Positions 19,493 through 29,132 are shown, counted from the first letter of the stretch. The stretch: DNA of 64,000 bases from Xanthomonas rydalmerensis (GCF_033170385.1 NZ_CP126170.1:2318001-2382000); one strand, 5' to 3'. Made by a program: numbers and translations. The notes: generated by a model not told the origin, from the sequence alone.

Positions 19493-22400
19493 ATGACTGA
19501 GGGAGTGCAAAAAAAGAAAGTATCACCATCGGAGTTCATGCGCCAACTGCGTCCTGCGCTCTACTCAGATACGAGTGATCGCACGACCTACCTGCTTGAC
19601 GCAACGACGCTTGAGTACAGCCTCGACACCATTACCGCACGCAACCAGACTCACGACTTTGAGCTCTTTTGCCGCAAGCTGTGTGAGCGCACGATTTGCC
19701 CAAACCTTAAACCTGCCACCGGACCCGAAGGGGGCGGGGACAGCAAGGCTGATACCGAAACCATTCCTGTTGCGGACGAGATCGCAACTCTTACGTATGT
19801 GGGCGAACCGAATTCCGGTAAGGAACGTTGGGCGTTCGCCTTCAGCGCTAAGAAGACGTGGGCAGAGAAAGCTCGCAACGACGTGGCAGGCATTGCGGAG
19901 ACGCAGCGTGGCTATCAGAAGGTCTATTGCGTTACCGCACAGTTCGCCCGTGCGAAGGACCGCGCTCGGGTCGAGGACGAACTCACCAAGAAATATGGCC
20001 TGACCGTAACCATTCTTGATCGGAGCTGGATCGTTGAGCAGGTCGTTGGTGGTGATCGCAGGGACCTCGCTTTTAACTACCTCGGTGTTGGACAAGAGAT
20101 TGCCGACGCGCGCCGACTGGGGCCGACCGACTATTCTCGTTCCCGGCAACTCGAAGATGTCGAGAAGTTGATTGGCAACCCAGAGGCATTTTCCGGAATG
20201 GAAATGCAGCGCGTGACGGAGGCTTTGGTTGCGGCCAAGCTTTCGCGCAATTTGGAGCGTCCACGAACAGAAACGGATGGGCGGTTTGCACGCGCAATTC
20301 GATTGGCCGAACGAGATGGTACTTCCCGTCAGACGCTTGAAGCGCACTACGAATGGATCTGGACCGCCTTCTGGTGGTTTGACGATGTCGCGCACTTGAA
20401 CGCCAGCTATGACGCTTTCGAGAAGCTCGTGATCGACACGGATCACGCCAAGAACCTTGAGCTTCTGTGTAACTTGGCTCAACTGCTGTTCAACTCGGTC
20501 ATTCATCAGCATTTGACTTCCGGTGAGGCCAAGCTGGAGGAGCGCATCGCTCGACTGAGCGACAGATTAAAGGCGATGGTGGCGGACCATGATCGTCCAA
20601 ACAATTCTTTGGAGGCGCGAACCTCACTACTCGTTATCGAAGTCAATCAGGCGGCGCTCAAGAAAGATCCTCAACGACTCAGTTCACTTTGGCCGCAGTT
20701 TTCTGAGGTGATCGAGCAAGCAAATGGTCTGGGCGAGTTTGCTGCCGAGCGCTTGACTAAAATGATTGAGGTGTTTGGCAACGTCGCGGGAAAGGATCAG
20801 GGATATACCCGCCTTGTCGACGACGTTGCGGCGTTCGTGTCGGAGCGCACTGGCGAAGCTCAGGGAGCACTCGTACTCCTCAGGCGCGCTCAGCAGCTCG
20901 ATTTCGAAGACAACTTCGAAATGATCAGGTTGCTGGGCAAGGCCGCGCGGCAGCTCACCAAGAAAGAGTATGCCGACGCGCTGATCGAGACTATGCAACT
21001 TCTCACGCTGGCTTATCGCAGTGCCGGACTGCTATGGGCCGCGCGAGCAAGCTGCATTTTTGCAGTGGCTTCGATATTCATCGAGGCTGAAGAGAATAGC
21101 GATCTTCCGGCCTCAATCGTGCCAACTGTCATGATGCTTGCTTGGATCGCTGTCGAACTGCGGCATTTGCCAGATTGTCTTGAAGCCGTTCGACTGGTTC
21201 GAGGCTGTGCTGCAGGGCTTCCGCTCGACGACGCCTCCAATGAGCGTATCGCGAAGCGCCTTATGGAGTTCGATCTCATTCTTGGTAGCCAGTTGCTGAA
21301 TTTCACATCAGCAGAGCTTGAGCAAGTTGTTCAACTACCCGACGTTCTTGATCGGCTTGGCTTGCACCAGAGTCGAAATTCGCTGCTCTACGCGCTCGGC
21401 TATGAGCCAGTGCTCCGCGATGAGGGTTCTATACCGAAGGAGGAAACGCCAGAGAGTATTGCAGAGTTCTTCACATTGCTCGCTAGTCAACCAGTATCAG
21501 ACAACTTGCATGGGCCAGTCGTCTTCAATGAGTCAGATTCGCACTCTTATGTGTCGAGAGTGCAGGGCATGCGGATTGTGGTTCACTACCAGATGTCGGA
21601 GACCTCGATCCTTGTGGCCGAGTCGGTCGTTGGAGTCATTGAGGCGCTTTTTGCGACAGCTCCTGAGATTGGCGCTGCAGCGCACACTGAAAACTTCCGT
21701 ATCTCGATTCAAGAGGGTGCTGACGTGCTCGCACCTGACTTCGTGGTTGACGAGGAAGGAATGGCCGCGACTGTTAATTGGCCTGTTGGCTTGGCGCCGG
21801 CTACATATGGACGACAAGATGAGGTTCAGAGGGCATTGATTGGTTTGGCTGCGACGATCTTCGCAGCCACCTGCTTCGTGAAGGATTTGCAGCAGACCGT
21901 CGAACGCTTCTTTACGAACGAAGCTGTACTCGATCGGGTGTCGATGATTGTTGTAGCTGGGAACAGCCGCCAGCGCATCTTTAAGAAGGCTGTATCGAAG
22001 CTCGGTGATTGGGCACAGTTGGCGACGACGTCATTCCCGTTGGTGCAATCGCGCCCGTGTATCCGTCGCCGCGCGCTGGGTGCTGCTGTAGAGAATGACG
22101 ATGCTGCGGCAATCGATACGAGCAGCCCCTCTTGGCCGAAAAATCACCGCGACCTTGGTGTCCGATCAGTCATCGATTTGCATCTTTGGAATCGCGCAGG
22201 GTGGACTGGCGCGGCATTTGCCGATTGGGGGGCGGCTTATCCGCCCGCGATGGCCCTGATGTTTACGGATGAGGATGCTGCTAGGAAGATCTTTCAGCGC
22301 TGGCGCGAACGTTTTGGGGAGATCGACAAGGATGGAGATATCTACATTGCGATCGTTCGTGGCATCTCTGCTGAGAATCCCGCTCACTATCGCGTACTCA

Positions 22401-22684
22401 TCACCTCGCGGCTACCCTCCGAGGATAAACGTTCTGGCAACCGGTCATTAATGGTGGCGTCTCGAATTCAAACAATGCACGCGGAATCCGATGCCAACCT
22501 TGTGCGCTTTCTCGACGCGTATGGGCGATCGCAAGCTTACTTGCTTGTGCCTGCGATATTGCGGAGCGGGAGTTCACCGCAGTTCCTGCTGGAGCTTGCC
22601 ATCCTGAAGCGGAAATTGAGCGTAAAGAATGCGTCAGAGGTGGGGGAGCATGAGATAGAAATGATGGCGCTTGGACCCGAGTAG
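19493..22684 (+). CDS. large unassigned protein with N-terminal PD-(D/E)xK-like nuclease motif; putative defence protein
   Basis: The product has 1063 residues. Its N-terminus contains PEGGGD (residues about 79-83) followed about 33 residues later by AFAFSAKKTW (about 114-123). That spacing and context recall Mrr/restriction-endonuclease-like PD-(D/E)xK folds. Residues from about 250 to 850 look alpha-helical and repeat-like, and the C-terminal part (about 860-1050) is mixed. I find no P-loop ATPase or helicase motifs. Codon use is visibly less GC-rich than in the backbone, suggesting separate acquisition. It is convergent with the AlpA/HamB/HamA genes, so it may belong to the same defence island, but I do not recognise the family. 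Confidence 0.6.
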   Translation: MTEGVQKKKVSPSEFMRQLRPALYSDTSDRTTYLLDATTLEYSLDTITARNQTHDFELFCRKLCERTICPNLKPATGPEGGGDSKADTETIPVADEIATLTYVGEPNSGKERWAFAFSAKKTWAEKARNDVAGIAETQRGYQKVYCVTAQFARAKDRARVEDELTKKYGLTVTILDRSWIVEQVVGGDRRDLAFNYLGVGQEIADARRLGPTDYSRSRQLEDVEKLIGNPEAFSGMEMQRVTEALVAAKLSRNLERPRTETDGRFARAIRLAERDGTSRQTLEAHYEWIWTAFWWFDDVAHLNASYDAFEKLVIDTDHAKNLELLCNLAQLLFNSVIHQHLTSGEAKLEERIARLSDRLKAMVADHDRPNNSLEARTSLLVIEVNQAALKKDPQRLSSLWPQFSEVIEQANGLGEFAAERLTKMIEVFGNVAGKDQGYTRLVDDVAAFVSERTGEAQGALVLLRRAQQLDFEDNFEMIRLLGKAARQLTKKEYADALIETMQLLTLAYRSAGLLWAARASCIFAVASIFIEAEENSDLPASIVPTVMMLAWIAVELRHLPDCLEAVRLVRGCAAGLPLDDASNERIAKRLMEFDLILGSQLLNFTSAELEQVVQLPDVLDRLGLHQSRNSLLYALGYEPVLRDEGSIPKEETPESIAEFFTLLASQPVSDNLHGPVVFNESDSHSYVSRVQGMRIVVHYQMSETSILVAESVVGVIEALFATAPEIGAAAHTENFRISIQEGADVLAPDFVVDEEGMAATVNWPVGLAPATYGRQDEVQRALIGLAATIFAATCFVKDLQQTVERFFTNEAVLDRVSMIVVAGNSRQRIFKKAVSKLGDWAQLATTSFPLVQSRPCIRRRALGAAVENDDAAAIDTSSPSWPKNHRDLGVRSVIDLHLWNRAGWTGAAFADWGAAYPPAMALMFTDEDAARKIFQRWRERFGEIDKDGDIYIAIVRGISAENPAHYRVLITSRLPSEDKRSGNRSLMVASRIQTMHAESDANLVRFLDAYGRSQAYLLVPAILRSGSSPQFLLELAILKRKLSVKNASEVGEHEIEMMALGPE

Positions 22685-22730
22685 TGCCGTGATCGCTACG
22701 GTGATTGAAACGTAGTGCCAAGCTGCATGT

Positions 22731-23159
22731 TTAGATGGTGGCATCTGGTTCAGTTGTGAACCTGTGAATGGGGCGTGTCTTGCGCTGTCTGACATCCGGC
22801 CCCTTTGTGACGTTTGTGGAGTTGGATCGCGAGGCTTGTTTGCGCATCTCGATCCAAGCTTCCACTTCAGCCAGATCCCATACGACGCACCTTGGTGTCA
22901 GGTTGAAGCGGCGCGGGAACTCACCGCGTCGCTCCATTTCGTAAATCGTTGTTTCAGCCAAAGGGACAATCTGACGCAGTTCGTGGCGGCGGATGGTGCG
23001 CCGGAAAGGAAGCGGACTGCGCTTGGGGAACTGTGGCAGCGCCTCATAGGCTTCCGTCCCAGGCAAGGGGAGAGATTGGCCAAGGGCGGCGTCGAGAACA
23101 TTGGATACCTGCGATAGGGTTTTCACCTCGAACTCCATGAATACTCTGTATGGAGACAT
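22731..23159 (-). CDS. AlpA-like DNA-binding regulator
   Basis: A protein of 142 residues whose central part (RRHELRQIVPLAETTIYEME, then RGEFPRRFNLTPRCVVW and a WIEMRKQA helix) matches the AlpA/phage-excisionase winged HTH family. It lies 87 bases downstream of hamB on the same strand and may be read from the hamA-hamB transcript or its own promoter. AlpA-like proteins control integrase or cargo genes in integrated elements, so a role in excision or in regulating the defence genes is plausible. The start could also be an internal ATG at the MEFEVK position. Confidence 0.75.
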   Translation of the reverse strand: MSPYRVFMEFEVKTLSQVSNVLDAALGQSLPLPGTEAYEALPQFPKRSPLPFRRTIRRHELRQIVPLAETTIYEMERRGEFPRRFNLTPRCVVWDLAEVEAWIEMRKQASRSNSTNVTKGPDVRQRKTRPIHRFTTEPDATI

Positions 23160-23246
23160 GGTGAATTTCAGTACCTATCGGCACAACCTGTTGTGGCGTA
23201 GGTGGGCATAGAACGTTTACGCCTTCGTGCTCATCCGGTTACACAG

Positions 23247-26200
23247 TTACACATCGTGTCCCGTCCAGCGCGCTTCGCCTCGCCCAATACGGCGGATGCT
23301 GACACTCGTTCCATCCGGTAGCGGCTCGACTTCAAGCAGGCTCGGTGCTTCGGCCTGAAGCTTCTGTCTGATCGTCGTGAGCTGCACAAAGTCAGGCGTT
23401 GCAACAGACACTTGACCACTTTGCGGATCAATCTCCACCCGCATGGGGAATGCGGAGCGCGAGGGCCATTGCATCGTCCACTCTTGGGATGTCCATTTTC
23501 CATCTACGCTTGAAAGAACGTCGCGCCGGAACTGCTGCCAGATTGACTTTGTTTCGAGCGTAGGCCAATTGGGGACATCATCGAAAGCTTCCACTGCCGC
23601 TGAACGCAGCCAGGTCTTCATCTCTGCGCGAGTGGTGAAGTCAGGCGCCATTTGCTCAACTACCGCCTTGGCCGCGACGCGAGAGGGCAAGCCCGCTCGG
23701 ACAAGCATAGCCATCGCATTGGATGGAAGCCCAGCTTCCAGGCATGCGGCGGCGGCACCTTCAATAAGCATCTCTGATTCGCCACCATTGATGCGTCGAT
23801 TCATTCGGACGGCTTCGATCGCCCATACCAGGCGATAGACGAAGGCATCGTCCACCACGCGCATTCCCTCTTGGCCGATGACAGCCACGTCCTCACCTCG
23901 AATCCAGGCGCTGAGAAGATCTTTCCAGTTTGCAGGCAGTGGATCATCTGGAACAAAGGGCCGGATCGCAAGAAGCTTGTCTCCCATTCCACTGAGTGCG
24001 GCAGTCAAGACTTCCACATTGCCAAGGAGGGCGGCAGCATCGCCAAGGTCAACAAGCTCCGTCAGTTCTGTAGCTATTGCATCGATGGCGAGCCCAGATT
24101 CCAGGCCCACACCCATCGCAAACTGTCCCTTGCGCTGCTCGATCGTTGTCTTGTTCCAGATGAGCTGTGCTCTACTGACGAGAATCCAGAGCTGCTTTTG
24201 CTTTTCGAGGACATCAAGTCGAGCAATTTGCCTTGACCAAAGTGAGCCAACAAGGGCCTCATCAAGCAGCCGTGGAAGATCCGCGCTCTCTGCATCAAGC
24301 GCTTCGATCAGGCCGAGGACAGTTGCGTCCAACCGCTCGATAAGGCTTTCTATCGAGTCCGACTCTTGATCGCCCTCTACGGCGTCGGGGAACCAAGCAC
24401 CCTGTGTGTTTGACAGGTAGTCCATGGCATCCTCCCGCGCAAATACTCCCGAAGTAGAGAGACGCCTGATCACCTCGTTGACGACGACGATGATGCCACT
24501 CGAAAGCGAGCGGGCCTTGGCCGACGTGACCAGCTCTCGCCACCTCTGATGACGCCAGTCTTCCGGTTGATGCATCACGTGGATCACCAGTCCTTCAAGA
24601 TCCACAAACGCGCGGCCGGCGCGTCCTGCGACGTTGGCAAACTCTTCTCCCGTGATCAGCGTGCCCGCCCTGTACAGGTTGGGGATCAGGAGCACCGCAG
24701 CATTGAGGTTCAAGCCTTGGGCCAACGTCGGTGAGGCCACAGTAACGCGCAGAACGCCTGCGGCAAGCAGTGCCTCTACTTCACGCAAGAAGGGGCCTGG
24801 GAGGCGCCCATGATGAATGGCGACGCCGATGGCCAGGCAACGGACTGCTGGGTGCTCGGCTCCCAGCCATTCCCGACCCACGGCCATAGCACGCTCGACT
24901 TCCTGGGCGTTGGCAAGCAGTGACGGAAGAAAGCCTCGTCGTTGCAACTCCAGAGCGGTTTCTGCAAATCCCTCAACATGATCACGTTGGGTGCAAAAGA
25001 CGAGCGCTCGTTTTCCTTGCTCGGAGAATTTCCACGCTGCCGCCAGCGTCAACTCTTTGTTGTCTCTGGGGAACGGTGTCCGACGGGGGCGAATAGGAGG
25101 AACTTGCGGCACAAAATGGCGAATGAATGGCCCATCGTGCTCAAGGTCGAAGCTCAGACGTGCGGAATTGCCAATCCAGGACAACGTGCCAAATCGCTGG
25201 CGCGTAGGTCGCCAATCTGACTGAATCGGGTCGCCTGGGGCATCACTGCGAATCCATGCAGTCAGGTCATCGAGTTGATCCCCTGCCGGCAGGATCGCTG
25301 AAAGACAAACGATTCGTCGGTCGTCATGGTCAGGGCGCCGCAGCAATCGCTGCACCAGATTCTCATAGCGGATCTCGCGCTCGCTCGGGCCGATTAGATG
25401 CCCTTCGTCGAGGACGATCAATCCAACGTCGTCAATGATGTTAGGATCATTTCGCAGCGCAAAGTCCAGTTTTTCTGGCGTGGCGATAACGATGCTCTGT
25501 TCCCGAAGAGCATCCTCATCTGTTCCAGCTACGCCGCTGCTTCCATAAAGCGATGAGACAGAGAACCCAAGAGGCGTGAATGTCTTGCGAAATGAACGCT
25601 CGGTTTGGGCCGACAGTGCACGCAGTGGCGTCACGATCAAGACCCGATGTCCACAAGCCAGTGCCATCAATGCCGCGATCTCTGCTATTCGCGTCTTGCC
25701 CGCACTAGTAGGAAGCGCGACCACCAAGTCGTCGGATACGTCGGCCGCTCGTTGCGCTGCCAGCAACTGAGAAGGCCACAGTTCCACCTCTGATGAGCGT
25801 CGGCTATACAACTCGGAAACAAACAGCTTCCTGAGCTGGGCATAGTCTCCTGAACCGGGCGGGCCTTGGATGGGCAAGACCTTGTGTAGGCTGCTTGACC
25901 AAAGGTCATCGATGAGGTTTGCGGTGATCCGGAGAATCCACCAAAGTGAAACTGCACTGGCTGCCTTCGTCAGCGAAGTTGCTCGCCTTAGCAGGTTGCG
26001 CGCTTCCACAACGAGGGAGTCATGGCCGGTTTGCAGGCCAAACTCGAAGAACACCAGCGCCCTGAACATCGTTGATGTCGCCACGCGGGAGACTACGTCG
26101 TCGGGGTCAAGTTCCCCTTCGGCCGCTGCTCGGCTGATGGCTTCATCGCCGTTGACGGGGTCGTGTAGCCACGCCCTTGCACGCTGTCCAAGTCCTTTCA

Positions 26201-26651
26201 GATCGCGCACGATCAGCAGTGCAAGTGCATCCTCGGCTGGCGAGCGGTTCTGGTCAGCTTGCGCTTGTGTCAGAAGAGAGAACGCCAGTGCGGAGTAGTT
26301 TGCCAAGTGATAGGCAGCAGCCCCGACCGTTCGATAGAAGCCTCGGAATGTGTCTTCCTGCGGGCCGTTCTGGACGAGTGCCTCGAAAGCACCACCCGCA
26401 TGCACAAAGCCACGCCGCCAAGTCTCCTGATCGCCCCCAAGCTCCCGCAATGCCAGTGATGCTCGCAGTACGGAAAAGCCATAGTCAGCGAGGTCCGCGT
26501 CGATTCCTTCACTGAAAGCGGGGGCATCCGGTGGCAAATGTCCGTCATGACGAATCAGCGCTCGCGCCTGACCACGGGCCTGCAGGCGACCTCGATATCC
26601 GTCTTGGGTGGTTTCGCGCAGGAAGCCGGTTAGTTCTTCAATCGTTTCCAA
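23247..26651 (-). CDS. hamB: Hachiman defence helicase HamB (DEAD/DEAH, superfamily 2)
   Basis: The 1134-residue product has a helical N-terminal region (about 1-285) and a Ski2-like helicase core. Motif I is LPTSAGKT (about 313-320), motif Ia TPLRALSAQ, motif II DEGH (415-418), motif III LSAIL, and motif VI VAGRAGR (about 680). A long C-terminal region follows. Encoded immediately after the DUF1837-like gene with a 14-base overlap, it fits HamB of the Hachiman anti-phage system, whose helicase inspects DNA and releases HamA nuclease activity on infection (established for characterised systems). It is longer than many HamB proteins, so it may be a variant. Confidence 0.82.
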   Translation of the reverse strand: METIEELTGFLRETTQDGYRGRLQARGQARALIRHDGHLPPDAPAFSEGIDADLADYGFSVLRASLALRELGGDQETWRRGFVHAGGAFEALVQNGPQEDTFRGFYRTVGAAAYHLANYSALAFSLLTQAQADQNRSPAEDALALLIVRDLKGLGQRARAWLHDPVNGDEAISRAAAEGELDPDDVVSRVATSTMFRALVFFEFGLQTGHDSLVVEARNLLRRATSLTKAASAVSLWWILRITANLIDDLWSSSLHKVLPIQGPPGSGDYAQLRKLFVSELYSRRSSEVELWPSQLLAAQRAADVSDDLVVALPTSAGKTRIAEIAALMALACGHRVLIVTPLRALSAQTERSFRKTFTPLGFSVSSLYGSSGVAGTDEDALREQSIVIATPEKLDFALRNDPNIIDDVGLIVLDEGHLIGPSEREIRYENLVQRLLRRPDHDDRRIVCLSAILPAGDQLDDLTAWIRSDAPGDPIQSDWRPTRQRFGTLSWIGNSARLSFDLEHDGPFIRHFVPQVPPIRPRRTPFPRDNKELTLAAAWKFSEQGKRALVFCTQRDHVEGFAETALELQRRGFLPSLLANAQEVERAMAVGREWLGAEHPAVRCLAIGVAIHHGRLPGPFLREVEALLAAGVLRVTVASPTLAQGLNLNAAVLLIPNLYRAGTLITGEEFANVAGRAGRAFVDLEGLVIHVMHQPEDWRHQRWRELVTSAKARSLSSGIIVVVNEVIRRLSTSGVFAREDAMDYLSNTQGAWFPDAVEGDQESDSIESLIERLDATVLGLIEALDAESADLPRLLDEALVGSLWSRQIARLDVLEKQKQLWILVSRAQLIWNKTTIEQRKGQFAMGVGLESGLAIDAIATELTELVDLGDAAALLGNVEVLTAALSGMGDKLLAIRPFVPDDPLPANWKDLLSAWIRGEDVAVIGQEGMRVVDDAFVYRLVWAIEAVRMNRRINGGESEMLIEGAAAACLEAGLPSNAMAMLVRAGLPSRVAAKAVVEQMAPDFTTRAEMKTWLRSAAVEAFDDVPNWPTLETKSIWQQFRRDVLSSVDGKWTSQEWTMQWPSRSAFPMRVEIDPQSGQVSVATPDFVQLTTIRQKLQAEAPSLLEVEPLPDGTSVSIRRIGRGEARWTGHDV

Positions 26652-27411
26652 GTGCCAGCGCCCTTTCGTAGCAGGCCCGGATAAAGGCCTGGTGATCCTC
26701 TATGCGCAGGTGTGCAGATAAGTGAGGGCGGTTTCCGCCCGCCGCTGCCAGATCATCAAGCTGCGCCTGAGGGGTCGCGTTGCCTGACATGGTGAACAGC
26801 ATGTGGCTGGTCCTCGCGGGGGGCGCTGCTCTGCTGGCGACTTCGTTGCGAATCTTCCGGCCGACGTCCCGGCGCTCACCGCCGCCTTCCATAAGGCGAT
26901 CCGCGACGAACAGCAAAGATGTGGCAGTGGGGCGACCGTCATCCCGAGATAGCGCCTCGCGGGCCTCTGAGATGGTGGCTTTGGCAAGGCTGGCGCGACT
27001 TTTCGACTCGCCTTTCAGAAAATGCAGATTGGCTTGGTCATCGAGCCTCAGTCCAACGAAGTCATCGCCACGCAGCGCCATTTCCCGACCGTCCTTGTAA
27101 CGCAACCGACGGACCGGAACCTTGAAATCAAGGTGTTCTTCGACCAACTCGGTTGCGAGTATTTCGCCGAGTTCTCCCGAACGCGCTCGGGCTGAGCGTG
27201 GCATGCGCTCGGACAAAATAGCAGCTGCACCTGGATACCCCAGCTCGCGCACGTCATCGGCTATTTGGTCCAGGTTGTCGTACTGAGATCGGATGCGGGT
27301 GGTGAGAATCGCTTCAATAGCGGCTCTTCCCCCTTCACGCTCGGCTAATCGCCATAGCTGCTTGCTGGCGTCTTCCTCGACTTCTTTGTCGCACCAAGGT
27401 TGATACAGCAC
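26638..27411 (-). CDS. hamA: Hachiman effector HamA (DUF1837-like nuclease)
   Basis: A protein of 257 residues starting at GTG 27411 behind a strong GAGGGGA ribosome-binding site. The core shows the nuclease-type series GELGEILATEL (Glu80, Glu83), RGDDFVG (Asp116, Asp117) and FLKGESKSR (Glu135-x-Lys137), as in the PD-(D/E)xK fold of DUF1837 proteins. HamA is the DNA-degrading effector held in check by HamB. Its 3' end overlaps hamB by 14 bases. The assignment rests on the motif set and the helicase neighbour; sequence similarity was not computed. Confidence 0.78.
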   Translation of the reverse strand: MLYQPWCDKEVEEDASKQLWRLAEREGGRAAIEAILTTRIRSQYDNLDQIADDVRELGYPGAAAILSERMPRSARARSGELGEILATELVEEHLDFKVPVRRLRYKDGREMALRGDDFVGLRLDDQANLHFLKGESKSRASLAKATISEAREALSRDDGRPTATSLLFVADRLMEGGGERRDVGRKIRNEVASRAAPPARTSHMLFTMSGNATPQAQLDDLAAAGGNRPHLSAHLRIEDHQAFIRACYERALALGND

Positions 27412-27479
27412 GTCCCCTCCCTGATTTACTTGCTACGTTTTGCTACATTGTGCCGGAGACTTCCTGTTCATACACCCAG

Positions 27480-27707
27480 AACAAGACGGACTTCGATTCC
27501 GCACCCGTGCTCAAGCTGTTTACGCCCGACGCCGGTGCGACCTAGTTGCTCAGTGCGATCGACCGGGAGAAGCATGACCACGCCTTTCGCTTGTGCGACC
27601 AGGGCTTGGGTTTTCCCGAGCTGGGCTGGGTCAGCCTGCAGGAGTTGTCCACGGTACGTGGTCGGCTGAGGTTGCCGATTGAGCGTGATCGGGCCGAGAG
27701 CTGCTGA
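27480..27707 (+). pseudogene. DUF2958 gene remnant (truncated, in-frame stop)
   Basis: Reading + strand from 27480 gives NKTDFDSAPVLKLFTPDAGA, then Thr, a TAG stop at 27543-27545, and after it LLSAIDREKHDHAFRLCDQG continuing with LGFPELGWVSL. This is the body of DUF2958, a small protein common in ICE backbones; the stop replaces what is probably a Trp. The first third of the family is missing and the 3' end terminates early at 27705. The 422-bp gap 27412-27833 is otherwise empty. It marks the junction between the defence cargo and the backbone. Confidence 0.8.
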
Positions 27708-27833
27708 ACGCCCATGTGCGCGATGCGCGGCACGCCGGCCGGATCGTCGCTTGAGCTTGAACGGGGTGTCGAGAGAGGCCCCGTTCCTTGTGCAGCGCGT
27801 TACGGCGCCGAATCAGCTTTCTTCAATGAACCT

Positions 27834-28760
27834 TCAACGAGGCCAGTCGTCGCTGCGCACGTTCTCGAAGAAGTCGGGGCCGACCTCGATGCGCAGCGAA
27901 GCGTGGCGCTGCAGGATCTTCCGTGCCACTTCGGGTGAGGCGTAGTCCGTGAAATCGAGGATGTAGCTGTAGACCATCTCGCCGCTGTGGCCATCCTGCG
28001 GTTCGGCGTCCACATCAACGAGGTTGCCCACTTCGTGCGGGTCCAGGCCCAACAGATCGGCATAGGCCTGGAACATGCTGCGCACGGGCGGCCCGTCTTC
28101 GTGGTCATTGCCGCCCCAGTCCATATCGAGATCTGCGTTGGTCACTTGGCAGTCCACCGACCCAAAGCAGTGGCGGCCCAAACGCTGCACGCTCAGGGTG
28201 CCTTCCACATTGACGATGTGGCCCGCGTAGGGGCGCTCGGTGTCGATGCCAAGGCCGACGTGTCCGTCGAGGTCGATATCCAGCGCACCGCCGATCGGGA
28301 CTTTCTCGAACTCGACCTCGAAATCGAAATAGACCTCATCGACGCCATCGTAGTTGGCGTTCGCCATTTCGCTGTTCACGTCGTTATCGTCGATGACCAC
28401 CTTGTCAACGTGCTGGCGCAGGTAGTCCTCGAAGGCGGCGTAAGAAGCATGGATGCGTGTGTGGGGCGCTCGTTCTCGAAAGGCTGTTTGGATCAGTTCA
28501 TGCAAGCGATCCGGAGGCGGGGCCGCCCCCAGTTCACTGGCGCGTTGATGGAGCAGATCTTCGTCCAGCACGACGTGGTGAACGATGGTCAGGCTACTGG
28601 CTTCTTGCGCGGAGGCTTGTGCCGCCTGGTAGGCGGCAAACGTTTTGTAGCCCAGTGCAGCGGCCACTAGTTGCTGCGCATGACCAAGCGGCACAGGCAC
28701 GGCAGCAGCGGCGCTGTTCTTGCGAATGGAATGGGCGAGGTCGGAAATGCCGAGGGACAT
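27834..28760 (-). CDS. conserved ICE hypothetical protein
   Basis: The product has 308 residues. The N-terminus (LAHSIRKNSAAAAVPVPLGH, then LVAAALGYKTFAAYQA) is a short helical domain seen at the start of many plasmid and ICE proteins. The rest is acidic and rich in Asp/Glu with beta-like repeats. No catalytic motif is recognised. ATG 28760 has a clear AGGAG ribosome-binding site. It is transcribed away from the radC leader region, like hamA-hamB but separated from them by the DUF2958 remnant. Confidence 0.7.
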   Translation of the reverse strand: MSLGISDLAHSIRKNSAAAAVPVPLGHAQQLVAAALGYKTFAAYQAAQASAQEASSLTIVHHVVLDEDLLHQRASELGAAPPPDRLHELIQTAFRERAPHTRIHASYAAFEDYLRQHVDKVVIDDNDVNSEMANANYDGVDEVYFDFEVEFEKVPIGGALDIDLDGHVGLGIDTERPYAGHIVNVEGTLSVQRLGRHCFGSVDCQVTNADLDMDWGGNDHEDGPPVRSMFQAYADLLGLDPHEVGNLVDVDAEPQDGHSGEMVYSYILDFTDYASPEVARKILQRHASLRIEVGPDFFENVRSDDWPR

Positions 28761-28968
28761 ACGATTCTCCTGTTTCAGCGGGGACCAATCGAGCGCTTAC
28801 TTGGTCCACGCCCAGGCGATATCGCATGGTGAGTGGCACAAAGGGAGAAATCAGAAAGTCTGGTCTTGATTGAGCCGCTCGAAGCTCAGGCGGACGAGGC
28901 CTTGCCGCCATTTTGCGCAAAATCAGTCCAAGCGCAAGCCCCCATCCGGCGGGATCGGGGCGCCCTAA

Positions 28969-29132
28969 GGGCGTCCCCGGCCATGTGATGGCCGGGCCAC
29001 GCTGTCGTGCTGCGCATCGAGCCCCGCTGTGCGCGGGTCTCGCGCCTGGCGGGCATCCATCGTTCCCTCGCTGCGCTCGGCTGACGCCTCCGGCCCGGCC
29101 CTGTGGGCCGCGCCTGCGCGCTCCGCTTGCCG
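28969..29132. repeat. leader repeat A, copy 1
   Basis: The block beginning GGGCGTCCCCGGCC and containing GCTGTCGTGCTGCGCATCGA and CATCGTTCCCTCGCT recurs at 32709-32872 with scattered differences. Both copies lie in long non-coding stretches ahead of backbone genes. The 567-bp gap 28761-29327 consists of this block plus leader repeat B. Confidence 0.75.

Noticed and set aside
19790..19840. Walker A (GEPNSGKERW) in the 1063-residue protein
   Set aside because: The sequence lacks the GxxxxGK(S/T) ending and no Walker B follows; it fits a loop before the nuclease-like AFSAKK strand better.
27400..27669. 89-residue ORF as a complete small gene
   Set aside because: Its frame is not the one that matches DUF2958; the matching frame is interrupted by a stop, so a pseudogene is the better call.
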